Shown here piece by piece: positions 31,698 through 38,871 of a DNA stretch of 41,137 nt. A program made the translations under genes and the position numbers. Below the pieces are notes generated by a model. That model did not search any database and was not told the origin of the DNA. It saw only the letters and a program-made list of their open reading frames with translations. Location of the stretch: contig NZ_CALGYW010000059.1 in assembly GCF_937934665.1 (NCBI RefSeq), positions 1 through 41,137 on the forward strand. Direction: 5' to 3'. The stretch comes from an uncultured Anaerococcus sp. Lineage in GTDB: Bacteria; Bacillota; Clostridia; Tissierellales; Peptoniphilaceae. The first letter of the stretch is position 1. Every line of letters starts with the position of its first letter.

Positions 31698-32881
31698 CAA
31701 TGTATGATATATCCCTTCTTTGCTATTACTTCTCTAATTTTCCTTACGTGGTCATTTCCATTTGTCTCAAGTGTTAATTCCACGTTTATATTTTTAAACC
31801 TGCTTGCTGTCTTAAAGCCATCGTGCTCAATTGATATTACGTTGGCCTTGGTTTGGGCAATCTCTGTAAGAAGTCCTTGGAGTTTGCCTGGTATATTTGG
31901 TAATTCTACCTCAATTCTGGTAATTCTTCCTGTTTCGTAAAGTCCCCTGTCAATTAGTTGAGAAATAAAAGACATGTCTATATTACCACCAGATACTAGG
32001 CAGACAACGTTTTTATTGAAGAAATTAAGTTTATCTAGGGCTGCTAGTGGAAGTATACCTGATGGTTCTGCTATTAGCTTATGTTTTTCCATTAATTTTA
32101 TAAAGGACATAAGGATTTCTTCGTCTGTTACTGTTATCCAATCATCTACATTATCCTTAGAAATCTCATAGTTTGCCTTACCAACTGTAGCTACAGCTGT
32201 ACCGTCTGCTATGGTATCAACTCCATCAAGGGTTACTATATGACCTTGTTTTACTGCTTCTTTCATACTTCTAGCAGAATATGGTTCTACACCTATTACT
32301 TTTATAAGTGGTGAAATTTGTTTTAGGCACTTGGCCACACCTGAAATAAGTCCGCCACCTCCAACTGGCACTAGGACGTAGTCTACGTATTTAAGTTCTT
32401 CTACTATCTCAAGACCGATTGTGCCTTGACCTTCTATAACATCTAGGTCATCAAATGGAGGTATGAAGGTATAGCCTTTTTCTTCAGCAAGTTTCAGGGC
32501 GTGCTCTTTGCATTCATCAAAGCTTGCCCCGTATAAAACTACCTCAGCTCCGTATTTTAAGGTACCGTCTACCTTGATCATTGGAGTGTGCTCTGGCATA
32601 CAAATTACTGCCTTCATGCCTAGTTTTTGGGCAGAAAAAGCTACACCCTGGGCGTGGTTGCCAGCAGAAGCTGTAATAATTCCCTTATCTGCTGCTTCCT
32701 TGTCTAATTTGGACAACTTGTTGTAGGCTCCTCTTAGCTTAAAAGAACCAGTTTTTTGAAGGTTTTCTGGTTTTATGTATACGTTATTATTAGATGAATC
32801 AGAAAAAATCTCTGAATAAATTAAATGGGTTGGATTTATTACTTCGTCAACTCTTTCTTTTGCTTTTTTAAAATCAAACAT
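31697..32881 (-). CDS. ilvA: Threonine ammonia-lyase with ACT domain
   Basis: This 394-residue PLP enzyme of fold type II deaminates threonine to 2-oxobutanoate. The PLP Lys is K48 in TGSFKLRGA, followed by ASAGNHAQGVA and a glycine loop VPVGGGGLISG. A C-terminal ACT domain (about 320-394, RITRIEVELPNIPGKL) suggests amino acid control. The length and single ACT domain fit the shorter TdcB/IlvA type common in Firmicutes, which can serve isoleucine synthesis or threonine fermentation. No isoleucine genes are near, so a fermentative role is plausible. It is the first gene of the murE operon and is divergent from a membrane protein gene. Confidence 0.92.
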   Translation of the reverse strand: MFDFKKAKERVDEVINPTHLIYSEIFSDSSNNNVYIKPENLQKTGSFKLRGAYNKLSKLDKEAADKGIITASAGNHAQGVAFSAQKLGMKAVICMPEHTPMIKVDGTLKYGAEVVLYGASFDECKEHALKLAEEKGYTFIPPFDDLDVIEGQGTIGLEIVEELKYVDYVLVPVGGGGLISGVAKCLKQISPLIKVIGVEPYSARSMKEAVKQGHIVTLDGVDTIADGTAVATVGKANYEISKDNVDDWITVTDEEILMSFIKLMEKHKLIAEPSGILPLAALDKLNFFNKNVVCLVSGGNIDMSFISQLIDRGLYETGRITRIEVELPNIPGKLQGLLTEIAQTKANVISIEHDGFKTASRFKNINVELTLETNGNDHVRKIREVIAKKGYIIH

Positions 32882-32945
32882 ATGTCCCCCTTTTTATTAA
32901 GTACAAATTTAAGTAGAATATTTATAAACCTAGTTATCTATTTTA

Positions 32946-32974
32946 ATTATAACACGGATTTGTAATTTTTTTAA
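32946..32974 (-). promoter_or_regulatory. Promoter of ilvA operon
   Basis: On the minus strand TTAAAA (32974-32969), a 17-base spacer and TATAAT (32951-32946). It overlaps the divergent promoter at 32960-32988, so the two probably exclude each other. Confidence 0.55.
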
Positions 32975-32988
32975 GAAAAGTGTAAAAT
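32960..32988 (+). promoter_or_regulatory. Promoter of membrane protein gene
   Basis: TTGTAA (32960-32965), a 17-base spacer and TAAAAT (32983-32988). It is face-to-face with the ilvA promoter, and the -35 boxes lie inside each other's spacers. Confidence 0.6.
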
Positions 32989-33023
32989 AAAGTGAAGATT
33001 TCAGAAATTAAGAGGAAAAAGAA

Positions 33024-33866
33024 ATGAAGTATTTTGACAATAAAAAAATTTATCAAGGAACATTAATTATTGGTCTACTAGTCCTTTGCCTTTGTTTTAT
33101 CTTTAGGTATTCTTATATAGATTTTTTAGGCTTTGACAGACCCCTTAAGTTTGCCTGTATACTTTGTGCTATCCTTGGCACAATAGGCGCCATCACCTCC
33201 CTAGTAGATGGAGTAAATAAAAATTTTGGAGAAAGAATTCTCCTTCTTGGTATCTTAAACCTAGTGATGGCCTTTGCCTATCCGATTTTACTAACAACAG
33301 AAAAAGCCCTAGCTCCAATAGAAAATCCCTACGTGACCTCTGCCCCAGATAAGGGCTACTCAACCAAGTTTAAAAAAGATTCTTCTTTTATCATAGAAGG
33401 TGAGCTTTACAAATTTCCTGTAAGCCTAGCTGATTTTAGTAAAAATGATTTTGACTATTCCCTAAAGGAGAAAGATGATAGACTTGTAGCTACAATTTCT
33501 AGAGCTGGTGAATCCTTTGAACCTAAGCCAACCTGGTTTACAGATGGAATTAATAACGAAGTTTACAGGGAATTTTACCTCCTAGAAGCCTACTATGACC
33601 TTAACACAGATAAAAACACTATTGAAACTGAGCCTATAAAAGAACTTTCTGCCTCCCTCATAAATAACAACAGGGACTTTGAAGTTCATGGTATAAAATT
33701 AGAAGATTCCCTTTACGATATTAAAAAGAACTTTGCTGATGAAATTACGGAAGATCCATCAAATAAAACATCTCCTATAAAAACCTACTATATAAAAACA
33801 AGTGACGGTTATACCCTAAGGCTAAACGCCCTAAATGGCAATATCCAATCAATAGACCTTTACTAG
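33024..33866 (+). CDS. Membrane protein of unknown function
   Basis: This 280-residue protein has three predicted membrane helices in its first 95 residues (about 13-30, 42-62, 70-92), then about 185 residues that should be extracytoplasmic. The tail begins after NPYVTSAPDKGYSTKF and ends in a beta-rich part (TYYIKTSDGYTLRLNALNG) reminiscent of small repeat domains in Firmicute envelope proteins. I do not recognise a family. The start ATG follows AAGAGGAAAAAG. The stop codon TAG uses the first G of the palindromic element at 33866. The original C-terminus may therefore have been changed by insertion of that element. Confidence 0.75.
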   Translation: MKYFDNKKIYQGTLIIGLLVLCLCFIFRYSYIDFLGFDRPLKFACILCAILGTIGAITSLVDGVNKNFGERILLLGILNLVMAFAYPILLTTEKALAPIENPYVTSAPDKGYSTKFKKDSSFIIEGELYKFPVSLADFSKNDFDYSLKEKDDRLVATISRAGESFEPKPTWFTDGINNEVYREFYLLEAYYDLNTDKNTIETEPIKELSASLINNNRDFEVHGIKLEDSLYDIKKNFADEITEDPSNKTSPIKTYYIKTSDGYTLRLNALNGNIQSIDLY

Positions 33867-34017
33867 GGGCTGTTGCAAATTGTGAATAATTATCGTCCCA
33901 TCATCATGAGGTTCTCTCTCAAAGTTTCATGTTTAGCCCGCCGGCTCAAGGAGGTGAAACTTCACGAGAGGTTCTCATGATGATATTGGGACGATTTATT
34001 CATTCTGCAACATCCCC
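33866..34017. mobile_element. MITE-like 152-bp imperfect palindrome
   Basis: The ends are GGGGCTGTTGCA (33866-33877) and TGCAACATCCCC (34006-34017), inverted with one mismatch. Such ends are common for insertion sequences. The inverted repeat continues inwards almost to the centre: TCGTCCCA/TGGGACGA, TCATCATGAG/CTCATGATGA, AAGTTTCA/TGAAACTT and AGCC/GGCT at the tip. There is no coding capacity. The right end is followed by TTTTTT, so the transcript forms a huge terminator-like hairpin. A clear target duplication is not visible. It is best explained as a miniature non-autonomous transposon that now ends transcription of the membrane protein gene. Confidence 0.7.
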
Positions 34018-34067
34018 TTTTTAATGAGCTTTTATTTAAGTATAGTAATCTAAAGAATGGAGCAGAG

Positions 34068-36071
34068 ATGGAAAATATAGAAAAAATCCTAATTGACCTT
34101 TTAAAGGACGACCCAGCATATATAAAAGAAAATAAAATAAATAAGGAAATACTCATAGCTAAAACCTATGCCTATGACGAAGATTTTTTGAAAAAACTTC
34201 TAAAAGAGCCCACTCTTAGGGCTAGGTTTTTTAAGAATCTTGATACTATAGCTATCTTTAAAATCAACGAATTTATATCCTTTATAGGCAAGGCTCAGTT
34301 GATAATAGAAGATAAAAATCTAATAAATGATATAACTTATAATTTTTACGAAGATAAACCCAATAAGCTTTTAGATCTAGCCTATAAAGACAACCTATTT
34401 TTGGGATTAAGCAGGGATATAGACTACAAGTTTAAGACAAAATTTCATGTAAGCTACCTTAGCGGAGAGGATTTAAAAGAAAAAATTTACCTTGGAGACC
34501 TAAAGCTCTACAAGGAAGAAGAATCTTTTAAGGATACAGGTGAGATAAAAGAATTAAAATACAAGGCCTATGACCTTTTAAAGGAAGACTACAGGGAAAA
34601 AGACGGATTCATTTCTATAAATAGCGAAAATACCAAGGCCCTCAAGTCTTATATCACTGTATTTTCAAGTCCTTCCTATTACTTAAATATGCTAAAATTT
34701 TTAGGTGAAGAAAAGACTAAAAAAATCCTAAAAGACCTAAACGATTTGATATTAAAGAAAAGTTCCTACTTTACAGGCAAAAACATGGGCTATTACACCA
34801 TCATCAAAGACTCCCTGCTCAGGGAATTTGATGGTTTTAACCTATCTTTTTTAAAGATTTCCAATGTTTTAAATGATTTTTCTAAAACTGACGAGATTTT
34901 TAAAATCTTATCATCAATAAACAAAAAAATAAAAAAAGACCCAGAAATAAATATAATCTATGAATTTATAAATAAGGCCCTAGAAGAACTTGGAAAAATT
35001 GAATATAACCCAAATGCCAAGGATAAAGACTTTTATAAGGCTTATCTGTCCCCTCTTGAATATGAATTTAAGGACAGCCTAAATATATTTGAAAAGCTAA
35101 ATAATTTCTATAAAAACTTAGCCCAAAAAGAAGATAGTCTAAGAAGCTGCGAAGAAGCTATTTCCTATGATATAAAAGAGCTAATCAACCTTTTAACAGT
35201 TAAACCTTCTGACTACGAAAAACTAAAAGACGATAAAAACAGATTATCTATCGGCCATTACACCTCCCTAGATAGCCTGGGCTACCTAATTGATGATGAC
35301 ATGGAAGAAGTAGCAGCTATTTATAGAAATAAGCTAAGACTAACAAACGCCAGGATGCTAAATGACCCCATGGAAGGCAAGGCACTTTTTGAGTACCTAA
35401 ACGATGGCAACGAAGATTATATAAGCTTAAATAACTACGTTAACAACAAAATCTACCTCCTTTCAGCATCTAGTATGGCAGATAGTCTTCCTATGTGGAA
35501 GCAGTACGCAGACGATACCAAAGGGGTATTCCTAGAGTTTTCCAAAGAGTTTATAAAATCAATTATAAATGATAGAAAAATCAAACTTGTAAGGGTCTTC
35601 TACATTGGAGATAAGGCCATTAACTACAACCAAAAATCTGATGAAATAAACGGCCTCTTAGAAAAATTAAAATTTGACTATAAGGCCTACCTAGCCAAGA
35701 TTGTAAAATCCTATGGAAAGGATGTAAATGATAAAAGTGAACTTTTAAGATCTTTTAATAATGAAATCTTTTTAAAACTAGATAAGATTTCTTATTATTT
35801 CAAAAAAGATTCTTATGCCTATGAGGGCGAATACAGGATAGTTGTAGACCTTGATGAGGATAGCAGTCGTGGGCATTTTAAGGAAATAAAATACCACAAT
35901 CCAAACTTCCCTTTACCATTTTTAGGTACCTACCTAACCGACTACGATCTTGAATACCAAAGGCTAATCTTTGGACCTAAGGCCATAGACAAGGACTATC
36001 TCGTTCCTTATATCAAATACTGCCTAGGAAAAGATATAGAAACAGTAAATTCTAAGATTAAATACAGATAA
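34068..36071 (+). CDS. Large DUF2971-domain protein
   Basis: This is a 667-residue soluble protein. Residues 1-390 are rich in Lys, Asp, Glu and Leu and look mostly helical; I recognise no domain there. Residues about 393-650 match the DUF2971 pattern: GHYTSLDSLGYL (396-407), LTNARMLNDPMEG (425-437), MWKQYADDTKGVFLEF (476-491), YEGEYR (585-590) and a final IFGPKAI. DUF2971 has no settled function. The HYT start and late Glu motif recall ADP-ribosyltransferase-like folds, which is only my inference. Stand-alone DUF2971 proteins are usually about 250-300 residues, so the long N-terminal part is unusual. The ATG follows GGAGCAGAG. It stands alone between a MITE-like palindrome and a strong terminator. 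Confidence 0.75.
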   Translation: MENIEKILIDLLKDDPAYIKENKINKEILIAKTYAYDEDFLKKLLKEPTLRARFFKNLDTIAIFKINEFISFIGKAQLIIEDKNLINDITYNFYEDKPNKLLDLAYKDNLFLGLSRDIDYKFKTKFHVSYLSGEDLKEKIYLGDLKLYKEEESFKDTGEIKELKYKAYDLLKEDYREKDGFISINSENTKALKSYITVFSSPSYYLNMLKFLGEEKTKKILKDLNDLILKKSSYFTGKNMGYYTIIKDSLLREFDGFNLSFLKISNVLNDFSKTDEIFKILSSINKKIKKDPEINIIYEFINKALEELGKIEYNPNAKDKDFYKAYLSPLEYEFKDSLNIFEKLNNFYKNLAQKEDSLRSCEEAISYDIKELINLLTVKPSDYEKLKDDKNRLSIGHYTSLDSLGYLIDDDMEEVAAIYRNKLRLTNARMLNDPMEGKALFEYLNDGNEDYISLNNYVNNKIYLLSASSMADSLPMWKQYADDTKGVFLEFSKEFIKSIINDRKIKLVRVFYIGDKAINYNQKSDEINGLLEKLKFDYKAYLAKIVKSYGKDVNDKSELLRSFNNEIFLKLDKISYYFKKDSYAYEGEYRIVVDLDEDSSRGHFKEIKYHNPNFPLPFLGTYLTDYDLEYQRLIFGPKAIDKDYLVPYIKYCLGKDIETVNSKIKYR

Positions 36072-36086
36072 ATCCGCAAATAAAAA

Positions 36087-36112
36087 GACCTGCTAGTGCA
36101 GGTCAATTTTTA
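36087..36112. terminator. Bidirectional terminator
   Basis: GACCTGC (36087-36093) pairs with GCAGGTC (36098-36104) around a TAGT loop, with A and T tracts on the two sides. It serves both the DUF2971 gene and the convergent glutaredoxin gene. Confidence 0.9.
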
Positions 36113-36337
36113 TTTGAGTTTTTCTTCGATAACTTTTTTATCAAAGCCAACTATGTCTTCTCCATCGATATTAATAACAGGTACACCCCTATAGCCCTTT
36201 TCTATAAGGTAGTTTACTGCTTCCTTATCTTTATCGATGTTTTTTTCTGTGTATTCGATGTCATTTTCCTTAAAATATTGTTTAGCTGCCTTGCAAAATA
36301 CGCAAGTGTTTGATGTATAAATTGTAATATCGTGCAT
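36110..36337 (-). CDS. Glutaredoxin-family protein
   Basis: This 75-residue thioredoxin-fold protein has the redox motif C12-V-F-C15, then GYRGVPVINIDG with the cis-Pro and the GF(D) near the end. It fits the short NrdH/YruB-like glutaredoxins of Firmicutes, which reduce disulfides with electrons from thioredoxin reductase or carry glutathione-independent functions. The ATG follows AAAGAGG. It is a single gene, convergent with the DUF2971 gene and divergent from a small hypothetical gene. Confidence 0.9.
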   Translation of the reverse strand: MHDITIYTSNTCVFCKAAKQYFKENDIEYTEKNIDKDKEAVNYLIEKGYRGVPVINIDGEDIVGFDKKVIEEKLK

Positions 36338-36470
36338 AATAAACCTCTTTCTATGTTCTCTATATTATATATACCCAAATTTAATAAATAATATATAATA
36401 ATTTTAAGGCCTTTGGCCCTAGGTTTTATATATACCCCAAAATATAAAAAATAAAAGTAAGGGAGCAAAT

Positions 36471-36764
36471 ATGGATAATTTTACCTACCAATATTTAAAA
36501 GACCTATTAGAAATAGGCCATGAAATCGAATTTGATTTTGGCGGGATTTTCTGTTCTATAAATAATTGCCAAAATGAAAACCATAAAGCTAGCTGGTATT
36601 TTTCTACCAACCATAAAGACGAGTTTACAGATACTTTCCTTGCTGATTTTTACGACGTAGAAAGCCTTCTTACTTCCCTAGATAAAATAAAAATCAAAGA
36701 AAAAAGCCTAGAAGAAATCATAGACCAAAACCTCTATGACTCTTCCAGCCTAACAATTTTCTAG
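36471..36764 (+). CDS. Small hypothetical protein
   Basis: This 97-residue acidic protein has no membrane segment or signal peptide. The middle part reads FDFGGIFCSINNC and ASWYFSTNH, followed by a helical C-terminus rich in Lys, Glu and Leu. I do not recognise a family. The ribosome site AAGGGAGC lies well placed before the ATG, and codon use is like its neighbours, so I take it as real. Its last 15 bases overlap the end of rsmA on the other strand, and there is no terminator between them. Confidence 0.7.
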   Translation: MDNFTYQYLKDLLEIGHEIEFDFGGIFCSINNCQNENHKASWYFSTNHKDEFTDTFLADFYDVESLLTSLDKIKIKEKSLEEIIDQNLYDSSSLTIF

Positions 36765-37592
36765 CTCGTTAGCAATTTTTATATAATCATCAAGGGAAAG
36801 ATTTTCTGCCCTGAGATTTTCCTTAAGGCCCAAAGTTTCAAAGACTTTTTTGAGATCATCTTTTTCTGCCACACTAGACAAAGAATTTAAGATGGTTTTA
36901 CGTCTTTTTAAAAAACCTGCCTTAACTAGGGCAAATAATTTTTCCTTGTTCACTTCTTCATCATAAATCCTCAAATCAAGCCTTAGGACAGCCGAATCTA
37001 TTTTTGGTTGGGGCATAAAGACTGATTTTGGTACCTTGGTAAGAAGCTTCGCCTCAGAATAGTATTTTACAAATAATGACAATGAAGAATAGTCCTTGTC
37101 TTTTTCTGTGGCAAGCATCCTGTCAGCCACCTCTTTTTGGACCATAATGGTCATTGAGCGGCAGTCTAAATCTTCTTCAAAGATTTTTTCTATAATTGGG
37201 GTTGTTATATAGTATGGAAGATTTGACACAAATTCAAAGGACTCGCCACCAAAATACTTATCCTGGATTTCTTTTAGATCAGTTTTTAGTATGTCTTGGT
37301 GGATGATTGTTACATTTTCAAAGTTGGACATATTTTCTTCTAAAATTGGAATTAAGCTCGAATCAACTTCTATTAGAACAAGCTTTTTGCAAGTTTTTGC
37401 CATTTCATAGGAGATTGTCCCAATCCCAGGTCCCACTTCAATTACGTTTTTGCCGGCAATATCAGCCCCATCAACAATTTTATCTACAAAATTTTTATCA
37501 ATCAAAAAGTTTTGGCCCAAAGATTTGGAAAACCTAAAACCGTAGAGGTCTATTATCTCTTTTACCACTCTTGGTGAATATAATTTTCTCAT
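36750..37592 (-). CDS. rsmA: 16S rRNA dimethyladenosine transferase RsmA (KsgA)
   Basis: This 280-residue SAM-dependent methyltransferase dimethylates two adjacent adenosines near the 3' end of 16S rRNA. It has GQNFLID (24-30), the SAM motif IEVGPGIGT, and the catalytic NLPYYI. The length is as usual. It is last in the operon metG-tatD-rnmV-rsmA, the order found widely in low-GC Gram-positive bacteria, and overlaps rnmV by 4 nt. Confidence 0.96.
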   Translation of the reverse strand: MRKLYSPRVVKEIIDLYGFRFSKSLGQNFLIDKNFVDKIVDGADIAGKNVIEVGPGIGTISYEMAKTCKKLVLIEVDSSLIPILEENMSNFENVTIIHQDILKTDLKEIQDKYFGGESFEFVSNLPYYITTPIIEKIFEEDLDCRSMTIMVQKEVADRMLATEKDKDYSSLSLFVKYYSEAKLLTKVPKSVFMPQPKIDSAVLRLDLRIYDEEVNKEKLFALVKAGFLKRRKTILNSLSSVAEKDDLKKVFETLGLKENLRAENLSLDDYIKIANELENC

Positions 37593-38119
37593 AAACTTTC
37601 AACCGCCCTTTCAAATTCTTCTCGGCTTACCCCAAAGGAATTCAGCTTGGCTAAAAGTCCCTTGGAATTATAATAGCCAATCCCTAACAATTCGCCAAGT
37701 TTAGCCCTTCTTTCTCTAGAACCATCACCAATTGATAGGCCATTTTTTACAAGATCTGCCATGGTAAATTCTTCCCTACGACTAGTTTCTTCTGCCTTGG
37801 CTCTTTTTAGGGCGTCTATAATTACCTCTGGCTCTGCGTTTTCAACTCCCAAATCTCCTTTTTTGATAGCTTTTTTTCTGTCAATATAGGCGTGCTTTGC
37901 AGTTGGGATGTGGCGGGCAAGTCTTGCCCTGATTCTTTTGCCTGCATAATCAGGATCTGTAAGGATTATTATCCCACATCTCTCATTTATTTTTATAAGT
38001 CGATTTATAAGCTCTTCGCCAAAACCAAGGCCATTTGTCGCTATCATTTCGCAGTCTACTGCTCTTTTGACATTGGCTATATCATCTTTTCCTTCTACTA
38101 CTATTGTCTCTTTTATCAT
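37589..38119 (-). CDS. rnmV: Ribonuclease M5
   Basis: This 176-residue protein has an N-terminal Toprim domain: VVEGKDD (7-13) with the catalytic Glu and LTDPDYAGKRIR with the paired Asp residues. A C-terminal RNA-binding part follows. It matures 5S rRNA by trimming both ends of the precursor. Its start overlaps the tatD stop and its end overlaps the rsmA start, by 4 nt each, so translation is coupled. RNase M5 is typical of low-GC Gram-positive bacteria and supports the assignment of the host. Confidence 0.94.
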   Translation of the reverse strand: MIKETIVVEGKDDIANVKRAVDCEMIATNGLGFGEELINRLIKINERCGIIILTDPDYAGKRIRARLARHIPTAKHAYIDRKKAIKKGDLGVENAEPEVIIDALKRAKAEETSRREEFTMADLVKNGLSIGDGSRERRAKLGELLGIGYYNSKGLLAKLNSFGVSREEFERAVESL

Positions 38120-38871
38120 AGGCCAAAAAACTCCCTGGCGTTCTTACCTGTCCACTTGGCAACCTTTGATAGTTTCATTCCCCTAATTTCCGCAATCTTC
38201 CTTGCCACCTCTATAATCTTTCTAGGGTCATTTCTCATTCCCCTATAAGGATCTGGGGTAAGATATGGGCTATCTGTCTCAAGCATGAGTCTTTCAATTG
38301 GAACAAGGGCTGCGGCCTGTTTTTCATTTAGCCCGTTGCCATAGGTCACAACTCCACCTAGAGAAATATAAAAACCCCAATCCATAAAGATTTTTAGAGT
38401 TTTTTCATCAGTTGAAAAACAGTGGATTTGAACCTTAAGGTCCTTATAATCTTTTAATATATCCATGATGTCTTTTGTCGCTTCCCTGTTATGGATTACA
38501 ACAGGTTTATCAAGTCGTCTTGCCATATCAAGTTGAGCAATAAAGACTTTTTTCTGTAAGTCCTTGGTTTCTGTTGTCCAGTAATAATCTAGTCCAATTT
38601 CTCCGATTGCAACCGCATCTACAGCTAGTTTTTCTATCTCAGCGAGGTCTCCCTCTTCCATTTCATTAACATCTGATGGATGGATGCCTACTTGGGCATA
38701 GAAATTATCAAATTCTTTGGCAAGTTTAATATTTTCTCTAGAATTTTCAAGGTTTACTCCAGGATTAACTACCGCTTCTATAGAGAAATTAGACAGGTCT
38801 CTTAGGATAAAGAGCCTGTCTTCATTAAATTCTTCGCTTGTTAAATGGGCGTGTGAATCAATTAATTTCAT
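38116..38871 (-). CDS. tatD: TatD-family metal-dependent DNase
   Basis: This 251-residue TIM-barrel hydrolase has SHAHL (6-10) with two metal His, GEIGLDYYW with the bridging Glu, VIHNREA, IHCFS and the final ETDSPYLTP. TatD/YcfH proteins are 3'-5' exonucleases on DNA and are often encoded right after metG, as here. It shares one base with the metG stop and overlaps rnmV by 4 nt. Confidence 0.93.
   Translation of the reverse strand: MKLIDSHAHLTSEEFNEDRLFILRDLSNFSIEAVVNPGVNLENSRENIKLAKEFDNFYAQVGIHPSDVNEMEEGDLAEIEKLAVDAVAIGEIGLDYYWTTETKDLQKKVFIAQLDMARRLDKPVVIHNREATKDIMDILKDYKDLKVQIHCFSTDEKTLKIFMDWGFYISLGGVVTYGNGLNEKQAAALVPIERLMLETDSPYLTPDPYRGMRNDPRKIIEVARKIAEIRGMKLSKVAKWTGKNAREFFGL

Noticed and set aside
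33900..33990. CRISPR-like or multiple repeat array in the palindromic region
   Set aside because: There is one inverted pair only, with no direct repeats or spacers.
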